64,000 nucleotides of DNA from Dongia mobilis (GTDB lineage Bacteria > Pseudomonadota > Alphaproteobacteria > Dongiales > Dongiaceae). The stretch is taken from positions 558,001-622,000 of the forward strand of contig NZ_SNYW01000006.1 of the NCBI RefSeq assembly GCF_004363235.1, given 5' to 3'. Below the pieces are notes generated by a model, which made no database searches, was not told where the DNA came from, and worked only from the letters and a program-made list of their open reading frames with translations. The position numbers and the translations under genes were made by a program. Of this stretch, positions 36,718-43,955 are shown piece after piece (within the stretch, counting starts at the first letter, position 1; each line of letters opens with the position of its first letter).

Positions 36718-36876
36718 GCCTGGGTTAAGCGCTTGAAAACGGACGGGAAATACCCATCTCCCGGAGGCCGTCGGGGACCCCGCCGGGACAGTGACGGGTC
36801 GCCTCTGGGCTTGCACCTCGCGGGAGTGCTGGCTTAGCCTGCCGCCCGGCCCGTTTTCACCAGCAGCGGACAGCAC

Positions 36877-37158
36877 ATGCAATCCTTCGGCCTCCTGATC
36901 GATACCGTCATCTGGATCTTCACCTGGGTCCTCATAATCAACATCGCGCTGACCTGGCTCATCCATTTCGGCATCGTCAACCCGCGCCAGCAATTCGTGC
37001 GCATGCTGGGCGAGGTGACCTACCGCATCACCGAACCGCTGCTGGCGCCCATTCGCCGCTTCATGCCCAATCTGGGCGGTATCGACCTCTCGCCCGTCGT
37101 GCTCATCCTGCTGCTGCAATTCGCCCGCAACCTGATGTGGGAATACGTGATCTTTTGA
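36877..37158 (+). CDS. YggT-family membrane protein
   Basis: A 93-residue protein with two predicted helices (about residues 9-30 and 68-88) and the family pattern MRML..VTYRITEPLLAPIRRFMPNLGGIDLSP. YggT proteins are found next to cell-division, PLP-homeostasis or yggU genes; a role in osmotic and membrane-associated function is proposed. Here it is followed 47 bp later by the DUF167 gene and folD. Confidence 0.92.
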   Translation: MQSFGLLIDTVIWIFTWVLIINIALTWLIHFGIVNPRQQFVRMLGEVTYRITEPLLAPIRRFMPNLGGIDLSPVVLILLLQFARNLMWEYVIF

Positions 37159-37205
37159 CGCCGGCCCTTTGACGGCGGCTCCTTGACGCTGGCGGAAAGG
37201 CGACG

Positions 37206-37556
37206 GTGACGCCGAGACAAGTCTTCACGTCCTATCCCGGCGGCATCCGCCTGCGCCTGCGAGTCCAGCCGAAATCCCGCCGCGAGGGGCCGCAGGGTTT
37301 CGTCGCCGAGCCCGACGGCGAATGGGCACTCAAATTCGGCATCAATGCGGCGCCCGAGGACGGCAAGGCCAATGCCGCCATCCTGGCGCTGCTGGCGAAA
37401 CGGCTGAAGGTCGCAAAAACGGCCATTTCGGTCGCCGCTGGGGCAAAAGACCGGCGCAAGCTGATAGACATTCGGGGCCATGAAGGGGAACTGGCAGCGG
37501 CCCTTGCGGCTTGGCTCGCCCCCCTATGCGCAGATAGCACGGAGCAGGAATCATGA
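37206..37556 (+). CDS. DUF167/YggU-family protein
   Basis: A 116-residue small alpha/beta protein. The family pattern is present as [14 protein letters not shown], then [27 protein letters not shown] and [16 protein letters not shown]. Molecular function is unknown for the family, although it is conserved in bacteria and eukaryotes. The start is GTG at 37206 with GGAAAGG upstream. Its stop overlaps the folD start (ATGA), implying coupled translation with folate metabolism. Confidence 0.9.
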   Translation: MTPRQVFTSYPGGIRLRLRVQPKSRREGPQGFVAEPDGEWALKFGINAAPEDGKANAAILALLAKRLKVAKTAISVAAGAKDRRKLIDIRGHEGELAAALAAWLAPLCADSTEQES

Positions 37557-38428
37557 GCGAGCAGAAGATCATCGACGGCAAGGCTTTCGCGGCGAAGCTC
37601 CGTACCAAGATCGCGGCCCAGGTCGCGGTGGCGAAGAGCAAGCACGGCTTCACGCCCGGCCTCGCCGTGGTGCTGGTGGGCGAGGACCCGGCCTCCAAGG
37701 TCTATGTCCGCAACAAGGGTGAGCAGACCAAGGAAGCCGGCATGGCGAGCTTCGAGTACAAGCTGCCCGAGAGCACGTCCCAGGCCGAACTGCTGGCCCT
37801 TATCGACAAGCTCAACAAGGATGCTGCCGTGCACGGCATCCTGGTGCAACTGCCGCTGCCGAAGCAGATCGACAGTCAGGCGGTGATCAACGCGATCGAT
37901 CCGGACAAGGATGTCGACGGCTTCCATGTGGTGAATGCCGGGCGCCTCGCCACAGGCGGCAAGGGGCTGGTGCCCTGCACTCCCTTCGGCTGCCTGCTGC
38001 TGCTGAAGGATCTGCTCGGCGATCTTGCCGGCAAGCATGCCGTCGTGATTGGCCGCTCCAACATCGTCGGCAAGCCGATGGCGCAGCTGCTGCTCAACGA
38101 AAGCTGTACCGTCACCATCGCCCATTCGAAGACCAGGGACCTGCCGGGCGAAGTGCGCCGCGCCGACATCGTGGTGGCCGCCGTCGGCCGACCGGAGATG
38201 GTGAAGGGCGACTGGCTGAAGGAGGGGGCTGTGGTGATCGATGTCGGCATCAACCGCATCGAGCGCGACGGCAAGGGCAAGCTGGTAGGCGATTGCGACT
38301 TCCAGTCCTGTCTGCCCAAGGTATCCGCGATCACGCCGGTGCCGGGCGGCGTGGGGCCGATGACCATCGCACTGCTGCTGAACAACACGCTGATCGCGGC
38401 CGCGCGCCAGAAGGGCGTCGAACTGTAA
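37553..38428 (+). CDS. folD: Methylenetetrahydrofolate dehydrogenase/cyclohydrolase
   Basis: A 291-residue bifunctional enzyme that interconverts 5,10-methylene-, 5,10-methenyl- and 10-formyl-tetrahydrofolate with NADP. Family signatures are [17 protein letters not shown] (catalytic K region), [14 protein letters not shown], and the NADP-binding [18 protein letters not shown]. The final [16 protein letters not shown] is diagnostic. Length is normal. It overlaps the DUF167 gene by 4 bp. Confidence 0.97.
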   Translation: MSEQKIIDGKAFAAKLRTKIAAQVAVAKSKHGFTPGLAVVLVGEDPASKVYVRNKGEQTKEAGMASFEYKLPESTSQAELLALIDKLNKDAAVHGILVQLPLPKQIDSQAVINAIDPDKDVDGFHVVNAGRLATGGKGLVPCTPFGCLLLLKDLLGDLAGKHAVVIGRSNIVGKPMAQLLLNESCTVTIAHSKTRDLPGEVRRADIVVAAVGRPEMVKGDWLKEGAVVIDVGINRIERDGKGKLVGDCDFQSCLPKVSAITPVPGGVGPMTIALLLNNTLIAAARQKGVEL

Positions 38429-38494
38429 TCGTTGCCGCGCCGCCTTCCCCCGCACGGGTCGCCGGTTGGGGTGGAAACTGCTAGGGTGGCTGCC

Positions 38495-38917
38495 ATGATC
38501 GAGGTCACCCACCGCATTCGCCTGGACGAAAGCGAAATCCGCGAGAGCTTCATCCGCGCCTCCGGCCCCGGCGGGCAGAATGTCAACAAGGTGTCGAGCG
38601 CCGTCGAACTGCGCTTCGACGCCAAACATTCGCCCAATCTGCCGGAAGGGGTGCGCGCGCGCCTGATGAAGCTGGCCGGGCGGCGCCTGACTCTGGCGGG
38701 CGAGATCGTCATCACCGCGCAGAGCCATCGCAGCCAGGAACTCAACCGGGCCGAGGCGCTGGAGAAGCTCCTCGACCTCATCCGCCGGGCGACCGTCGTG
38801 CCCAAGACCCGGCGCGCCACCAAGCCGACCAGGGCGTCGCAGGAACGGCGGATGGAAGGCAAGGCCAAGCGCGGCGCGGTCAAGAAATTGCGGGGCGGGC
38901 GCCCGGAGCTGGATTGA
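38495..38917 (+). CDS. arfB: Alternative ribosome-rescue factor (peptidyl-tRNA hydrolase)
   Basis: A 140-residue ArfB/YaeJ protein that frees stalled ribosomes lacking a stop codon. The catalytic GGQ is at residues 26-28 in ASGPGGQNVNKVSSAVEL. The C-terminal tail (about 105-140) is rich in Lys and Arg (KTRRATKPTRAS, GKAKRG) and enters the mRNA channel. I use the ATG at 38495 (MIEVTHRIRL). The gene follows folD by 66 bp. It lacks release-factor domain 2, so it is not a standard release factor. Confidence 0.95.
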   Translation: MIEVTHRIRLDESEIRESFIRASGPGGQNVNKVSSAVELRFDAKHSPNLPEGVRARLMKLAGRRLTLAGEIVITAQSHRSQELNRAEALEKLLDLIRRATVVPKTRRATKPTRASQERRMEGKAKRGAVKKLRGGRPELD

Positions 38918-38984
38918 TCCAGGTCAAGCGCGCATTCCGGGAAGAGAGATACTTTCTTAACCCGGCTTGGCTAGGGTGGGCGCC

Positions 38985-39518
38985 ATGCGCAAGGAACAGC
39001 AACTGACCGGTGTCGAGCGGCATTTCGCAGCGGACGATGTCATCGTCACCAAGACCGATCTCAAGGGCCGGATCACCTATGTCAACCGGACCTTCCTCGA
39101 TATCGCCGGGCTGACCCTGGATCAGGCCCTCGGTGCGCCGCACTCCATCATCCGCCACCCCGCCATGCCGCGCTGCGTGTTCAAGCTGCTGTGGGACACG
39201 ATCGAGGGCGGTCGCGAGATCTTCGCTTTCGTCGTCAACCGGGCGGTGAACGGCGACCATTACTGGGTGCTGGCGCATGTGACGCCCAGCTTCGGTCCGG
39301 ACGGAAAAATCATCGGCTATCACTCCAACCGCCGCGTCGCCGATCCGCGCCTGGTGCGCGACGTGGTGACCCCGCTCTATGCCGAATTATGTGCCGTCGA
39401 GAACGCACAGGCCGATCGCAAGCAGGGCATGCTGGCGGCCCATGCCGCCCTGGTTGCCAAGTTGCAGGCGGCTGGCGTCAGCTATGACCGGTTCTTCTTT
39501 TCCCTGCTCGACAAATAG
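38985..39518 (+). CDS. Aerotaxis-type PAS domain protein
   Basis: A 177-residue soluble PAS protein. The core TDLKGRITYVNRTFLDIAGL, PHSIIRHPAMPRCVFKLLW and GDHYWVLAHVTP matches the PAS domain of Aer-type redox receptors, which bind FAD. There are no transmembrane or methyl-accepting parts, so any signal would need a partner. The ATG at 38985 is used. A TTAACCC sequence lies about 25 bp upstream, like that ahead of the PAS kinase at 28073. The nearest chemotaxis genes are 4 kb away. Confidence 0.85.
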   Translation: MRKEQQLTGVERHFAADDVIVTKTDLKGRITYVNRTFLDIAGLTLDQALGAPHSIIRHPAMPRCVFKLLWDTIEGGREIFAFVVNRAVNGDHYWVLAHVTPSFGPDGKIIGYHSNRRVADPRLVRDVVTPLYAELCAVENAQADRKQGMLAAHAALVAKLQAAGVSYDRFFFSLLDK

Positions 39519-39635
39519 GGCTGCCAACCGACCTCATATGAATCTGGCCGCTGCCATCCGCCGGGGACAATTCCGGCTTTCGAGGTGATCCCGGCTGGGT
39601 ATCGGCTGCGTCGGCCGACGATCGAGCAGCCGCAA

Positions 39636-40031
39636 ATGAAACGCACGATCGAGTGTCCTGACGCCCGGCCAGCAGATATCAGGCTCGAACCCGAATTGGA
39701 TGCCTATCCAAAGCTGAGCTGGGGGCCATTCTCTCCCATGGTCAAGATCACACCCGGAATGCCGGCCCTGCGTCAGGAATTCGGAACCTGCAATTGCATG
39801 GCGACCATCTATGCAAAATTCAAGCAGACCGGACAGGTGACCCAGCAGGGAGAGGCGATGCTGATGCTGATGCTGAATCGCAAGGGAATCCTGCCGGTCG
39901 ATTGCTTTGTCAGGGCTGGCAGCTCGGTCCATGTCACTAATGCCGAGATCGAGCAACTGGTTGCGGCCCTCAACGGGCAGTCGATCGATCTGAAGGGCGG
40001 CAGGCTCTCTCCGCTATCGCCTGGTCGGTAG
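39636..40031 (+). CDS. Hypothetical protein
   Basis: A 131-residue product starting at the ATG at 39636, with a plausible helical region containing MATIYAKFKQTGQVTQQGEAMLMLMLNRKG and a C-terminal VHVTNAEIEQLVAALNG. Three cysteines occur. No family is recognised and no clear ribosome site is visible. Its final codons overlap the end of the small minus-strand gene at 40014-40244. The opposite-strand frame here looks less protein-like. Confidence 0.4.
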   Translation: MKRTIECPDARPADIRLEPELDAYPKLSWGPFSPMVKITPGMPALRQEFGTCNCMATIYAKFKQTGQVTQQGEAMLMLMLNRKGILPVDCFVRAGSSVHVTNAEIEQLVAALNGQSIDLKGGRLSPLSPGR

Positions 40032-40244
40032 ATGGCGAAACGGGCGCGAATGAGGCCAGGATCCAAGGTGCTGACACATGGCCGGCATGGTGTCGCCGCG
40101 ATAGGGCGCCATCAGGTCGCGGAGAATGTCGAAAGTCTCGCCCGACAGGTCCTTCGCCGGCGATGCGCTGGGCAGCAGCGCCAGCAACAGGCCGAGGCAA
40201 AAACAGATCAGGCCCCGGATCGGTTCAGGGGCTGGGCGTGCCAT
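40014..40244 (-). CDS. Small secreted protein coupled to the VWA gene
   Basis: A 76-residue product with a signal peptide (about residues 10-30, GLICFCLGLLLALLPSASPA) and a short mature part beginning KDLSGETFDILRDLM. Its ATG at 40244 lies inside the end of the VWA gene (stop at 40225), and GGAG precedes it by about 10 bp, so it appears translationally coupled. It is not recognised. Its 3' end overlaps the convergent hypothetical gene. Confidence 0.5.
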   Translation of the reverse strand: MARPAPEPIRGLICFCLGLLLALLPSASPAKDLSGETFDILRDLMAPYRGDTMPAMCQHLGSWPHSRPFRHLPTRR

Positions 40245-42735
40245 ATAGCTTGAACTCCGTCGCGACGAAGTAGCCGTCCTGACCGTGGTTCGAAACCAGG
40301 CGCACCTTGAGGTAACGCGCCGTCACAGGGGCGAAGGTGCAAGACTGATAGGGCTGCGTCACGATACGGATGTTGTTGAAGGTACAGGTCGCGATCGATC
40401 GGAACTGGCCGGTCGGGCCTTCGTCGCCGGCCAGAATTTCGATCTCTTTCGGGTTGCCGTTGCCGGCTTCCGTGACCAGAACGGCGAATGTGTCGAATGT
40501 TGCCGCCTTTTCGCCGGCAAACGCATAGACAGCCTCCTCGTTCGCCCTGAGCCATGTGTGCTGGCTTTCGCGATCATCGGCCGTATTCAGCCAGACATCG
40601 TTCGGCGCCATCAGCAGCGCGCCGCCCTGACCCGAGGAAAGAAGGTTGACCATCCCGGCGCTTGCATCCGCTGCGGCCGCAGCCGGAGCTGACCCGGCGT
40701 CGATGTCGCCCCAGAGCTGGAACTCGGTCGCTGCGATGTATCCGTCGCCCCCCTGGTTCGACAACAGTTTGATCTTGAGATAGCGCGCCGAGGTGGGCGG
40801 CAAGGCGCACAGCTGATAGGGCGACTGGCTCAGTTTGACATTCTGGAAGCTGCACGTGCCGATCGAGCGGAACTGGCCGGTCGGACCGTCATCACCCGCC
40901 AGGAGTTCGATCTCCTTTGGGTTGCCGTTGTTCGCTGCCGGCACCAGTACGCCAAAGGTGTCGAAGGTCGCGGACTTGCCTTCGGCGAAAGCATAGACCC
41001 CCTCCTGACCGGCCAACATCCAGGTGCGGCCTTCCTCCTGGTCATCCGCAGTGTGGAGCCAGACATCGTTCGGGATGGCCAGAATCTGTCCCCCGCTCTG
41101 TGGCGACAGCAGGTTGATGCCGGTGGGGGCGTGAGCTGCCGCAGCGACGTCACCGCCGGCATTCTCGTCGACCTTGCCCCAGAGCTGGAATTCGCTCGCT
41201 ATCAGATAGCCGTCGCCGCCATGGTTCATCACCATCTTGACCTTGAGATGACGTGCGGTGACTGGCGGAAAGCGACAGAGTTGGTAGGGGTCCTCCAGAA
41301 TCTTGATGTTCTGGAAGCTGCAGGTGGTCACCGAACGGAACTGCCCGGTCGGGCCGTCATCGCCGGCCAGCAGTTCGATCTCCCTGGCAACGCCGTTGTC
41401 GGCCTGCATGACCAGCATGCCGAATGCCTCGAATGTGGCGGGCCTGCCCTCGGCAAAGCCATAGACGGCTTCCTCGCCCGCCCGCAGCCAGGTGACGTTG
41501 GTTTCCTGGTCGTCGTTCGTCGCCAGCCAGACGTCGCTCGGCGTCGATAGGATGGCACCGCCATTCCGGGGTGAGAGCAGGTTGATGCCGGCGGGAGCCG
41601 CCGCGGCCGCAGCGCCGCCGTCATCGGCGACGAGGGAGCCCATCAACTGAAATTCGGTGGCGCGGACATAACCGTCGCCACCATGGTTCGAGACCAGCTT
41701 GACCTTCAGGTAGCGCGCGGTGACCGGCGGCATCTGGCATTCCTGGTAAGGCGCCTGCTGCATCTTGACGTTCTGGAAGGCGCAGATGCCGATGGCCCTG
41801 AACTGGCCCGTCGGTCCTTCATCGCCGGCCAGGATTTCGATTTCCTTCGGGTTGCCATTGTCGGCTTCGTTGATCAGCACGCCGAAGGAATCGAAGGTGG
41901 CGCTGCGCCGGTCCTCGAAGGCATAGACCGCCTCCTGGCCGCTGCGCATCCAGGTCTGCGCGTTCTCCTCGCCATCATTCGTGGCCAGCCAGACATCGCT
42001 CGGCGTGGTCAGGATCTGGCCGCCGTTCTTGACGGAAATGAGATTGAAGCGTTCCGGCCGCTGCTGAATCTGGATCTGCGAGACGGGTGCCGCCGGCGCC
42101 ACCGTTTGCTGTACCTGGGTAAGCGCCGCCGTCAGCCCGGAGACGTCCTGGGCGTCATAGTATTGCCCCCCGGTCGTCTCCGGTACGCATTGCATGAGTG
42201 CGCGCTGTGCCTCGGTCAGGGTGAAGCCAACCAAATCGACCTTGAGATCGAGACCGGCATCGCGGATCGCCGCCGCCGCGGCGCAGGGATCGCCCTGGCA
42301 TTCCTCGATGCCGTCGGTCACCAGGATGATGCGATTGTCCTGACCCTTGAGTGCGGCAAAGCTGCGCAAGGCCTGCATCAGCGAATCCGCGATCGGTGTT
42401 TCCCCCTTTGCCACCAGATTGTCGATGCGCTGCGCAATCGTCGCCGCGTCGTCGGCACCTATCGGCGAGACCAGCTCGATATCGGTGCAGTCCTTGGCCT
42501 TGCGATGGCCGTAGAGCAGCAGGCCAAGACGCACTTCGCCGGGGATCGAGGCAAGCGTATCGCGCATCGCCGCCTTGGCGGCATCCATGCGCGTGTCGCC
42601 GCTGGCGAGCTTCTTTTTCATGGAGCCCGAGCCATCGACGATGAACAGCACATTGGTATCGGCGGTCGCTGCGCGTGGCGACAGGGTGATCCAGGTGCAG
42701 GCGAAAATCACTGCCAGGCAAATGCGAAACAACAT
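40225..42735 (-). CDS. Secreted VWA protein with four discoidin-like repeats
   Basis: An 836-residue predicted extracytoplasmic protein. A signal peptide (residues 1-25) is followed by a von Willebrand factor A domain (about 28-210) with an intact MIDAS start DGSGSM and the later GETPIAD and TDGIEEC; two cysteine pairs (83/146, 151/183) are possible. Four modules of about 138 residues follow at 229-367, 382-520, 538-676 and 695-832, separated by Ala-rich linkers. Each has DVWL, a T-W-x-R/L core, F-x-x-F, EIE-LAGD-GPTGQFR, a cysteine-containing PYQ-C, and ARYLKV. The pattern resembles discoidin/F5-8C-like carbohydrate-binding folds. The start is set at 42735 because the predicted promoter lies just upstream. 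Confidence 0.85.
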   Translation of the reverse strand: MLFRICLAVIFACTWITLSPRAATADTNVLFIVDGSGSMKKKLASGDTRMDAAKAAMRDTLASIPGEVRLGLLLYGHRKAKDCTDIELVSPIGADDAATIAQRIDNLVAKGETPIADSLMQALRSFAALKGQDNRIILVTDGIEECQGDPCAAAAAIRDAGLDLKVDLVGFTLTEAQRALMQCVPETTGGQYYDAQDVSGLTAALTQVQQTVAPAAPVSQIQIQQRPERFNLISVKNGGQILTTPSDVWLATNDGEENAQTWMRSGQEAVYAFEDRRSATFDSFGVLINEADNGNPKEIEILAGDEGPTGQFRAIGICAFQNVKMQQAPYQECQMPPVTARYLKVKLVSNHGGDGYVRATEFQLMGSLVADDGGAAAAAAPAGINLLSPRNGGAILSTPSDVWLATNDDQETNVTWLRAGEEAVYGFAEGRPATFEAFGMLVMQADNGVAREIELLAGDDGPTGQFRSVTTCSFQNIKILEDPYQLCRFPPVTARHLKVKMVMNHGGDGYLIASEFQLWGKVDENAGGDVAAAAHAPTGINLLSPQSGGQILAIPNDVWLHTADDQEEGRTWMLAGQEGVYAFAEGKSATFDTFGVLVPAANNGNPKEIELLAGDDGPTGQFRSIGTCSFQNVKLSQSPYQLCALPPTSARYLKIKLLSNQGGDGYIAATEFQLWGDIDAGSAPAAAAADASAGMVNLLSSGQGGALLMAPNDVWLNTADDRESQHTWLRANEEAVYAFAGEKAATFDTFAVLVTEAGNGNPKEIEILAGDEGPTGQFRSIATCTFNNIRIVTQPYQSCTFAPVTARYLKVRLVSNHGQDGYFVATEFKLYGTPSP
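40240..42051 (-). repeat. Four tandem protein modules encoded in the VWA gene
   Basis: The copies, in transcription order, are at 42051-41635, 41592-41176, 41124-40708 and 40653-40240. They are diverged but alignable along their whole length; the most constant blocks are GDEGPTGQFR/GDDGPTGQFR and the C-terminal NHGGDGY/SNQGGDGY followed by EFQLWG-like ends. Confidence 0.9.
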
Positions 42736-43161
42736 CTTGGCCCCCGCTGTCCGACCGTCGGAAACGCCACAAATGTTCGATTGCGCGGAAGTATACATCA
42801 GGGATGGTGAGAAACAAAAAATTCGCCCCGACGCATCGTCAGCGCCAGCAAGCTGACACCAAGATGTGGCCGGTCAGGATGTCGCCGGCACGGCGCCGAG
42901 AACCGCTCCTATTTCGTGCTCGGATTACGGGCAGGAACCGGATGCCCCGGGGCTGTGGGGGCGGCAAGTTCGGAACCAGCCGCCGCACCGTTCGCGCGCC
43001 AGCCAGCCGCTTGCGTCAGGTCGCCCGAAACCGGGACAGGGGGTGCTCGTCAAACCTGGCCGAAAGCACGGTCCGACACGCCGGGGTTGCGCGGGAAGGC
43101 GCCGGGTGCAAGGTTCTCCAGCATCGCACTTTCCTGACCCAGCAATCACGGATTACCGCCC
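42736..43161. other. Intergenic region between VWA gene and chpT
   Basis: This 426-bp gap separates the VWA gene (minus) from chpT (plus). It holds the VWA promoter near its left end. The open frames inside it on both strands have no recognisable domain or ribosome site, and I see no RNA gene. The sequence just before the chpT ATG has no strong promoter pattern. Confidence 0.5.
42790..42817 (-). promoter_or_regulatory. Sigma-70-type promoter of the VWA gene
   Basis: On the minus strand TTGTTT (42817-42812), 16 bases, TATACT (42795-42790). The predicted start at about 42783 lies some 48 bp before the ATG at 42735 and rules out the longer reading frame start. Confidence 0.5.
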
Positions 43162-43800
43162 ATGAACATCGATATCGCCGTGCTCGAATTGGCCTGCTCG
43201 CGTTTCTGCCATGACCTGATCTCGCCCATCGGCGCGGTCAATAATGGGTTGGAATTGCTGGAGGATGAGGAGGACCCGGCCCTGGTGGCCGAAGCGCGGG
43301 GTCTGGCCGAACGCTCTGCCAAGCGCGCCAGCGCCTTGCTGCAGACCTATCGCTGTGCCTTCGGCAATGCCGGCAACCAGGCCGGGTTCGGCCTGGGCGA
43401 ATCCCTGAAGTTGGCGCGCGACTTCCTCGAGGGAGCCCGCGTGACCATGGGCAGCCTGCCGGCAGTGCTGCCAAGTGATGCGCCGGCCGGCCTCGGCAAA
43501 TTGCTGCTGCTCGGCGTGATGGTCCTCGCCGAGACGCTGCCCCGCGGCGGCACCATCGCCGTTACTTTCGCCGGAGAGGGGGCGACGGCCGGCTTCCTGC
43601 TGGCCGGCGAGGGGCCGCAGGTGGCGGCGGCCGAGGAGAGCCGGAACGGGCTTGCGGGGATCTCCCCGGCACAGCTCGACGCCCGCAACGTGCTGCCCTT
43701 TTTCGCCGGCCTGAGTGCCCAGCGGATCGGGTATTCGCTGACGCTGAGTCAGGGGCAGAACGGCCGGATTGAACTTGCCGCCAATCCGCGAAGCGCCTGA
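43162..43800 (+). CDS. chpT: Histidine phosphotransferase ChpT
   Basis: A 212-residue protein that relays phosphate from the CckA kinase to CtrA and CpdR in alphaproteobacteria. The dimerisation and phosphotransfer helix is ELACSRFCHDLISPIGAVNNGLELL, with H17 as the predicted phosphoacceptor. The C-terminal half is a degenerate ATPase-like fold lacking the N, G1 and G2 motifs, as expected for ChpT. It lies directly upstream of the chemotaxis genes; ctrA is 6 kb downstream. CckA is not in the window. Confidence 0.9.
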   Translation: MNIDIAVLELACSRFCHDLISPIGAVNNGLELLEDEEDPALVAEARGLAERSAKRASALLQTYRCAFGNAGNQAGFGLGESLKLARDFLEGARVTMGSLPAVLPSDAPAGLGKLLLLGVMVLAETLPRGGTIAVTFAGEGATAGFLLAGEGPQVAAAEESRNGLAGISPAQLDARNVLPFFAGLSAQRIGYSLTLSQGQNGRIELAANPRSA

Positions 43801-43955
43801 GATCAAAAGCAGATTCCCGACACTTGCGCGCATTCCGATAATTCGCCTCGGCTTCACGCAAAATTAATTCTTTTAAGGAAGTCTGGGATCGCGAAATCCG
43901 CCCCGGCTGGTCGGCGAACCGGCCCGGTTTGGCCCGAAGGGATGAGGCAGGCGTC

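Noticed and set aside
39534-39956. Minus-strand frame of 140 codons opposite the hypothetical gene at 39636
   Set aside because: Rich in His, Arg and Gln as shadow frames of GC-rich genes are; no ribosome site or family seen.
42804-43214. Plus-strand frame before chpT
   Set aside because: Runs into the chpT start, is Arg-rich and lacks a recognisable domain.
43864-43876. Two TTAA tetramers ahead of cheA
   Set aside because: The spacing is five bases, not seven, so it does not fit the CtrA consensus.
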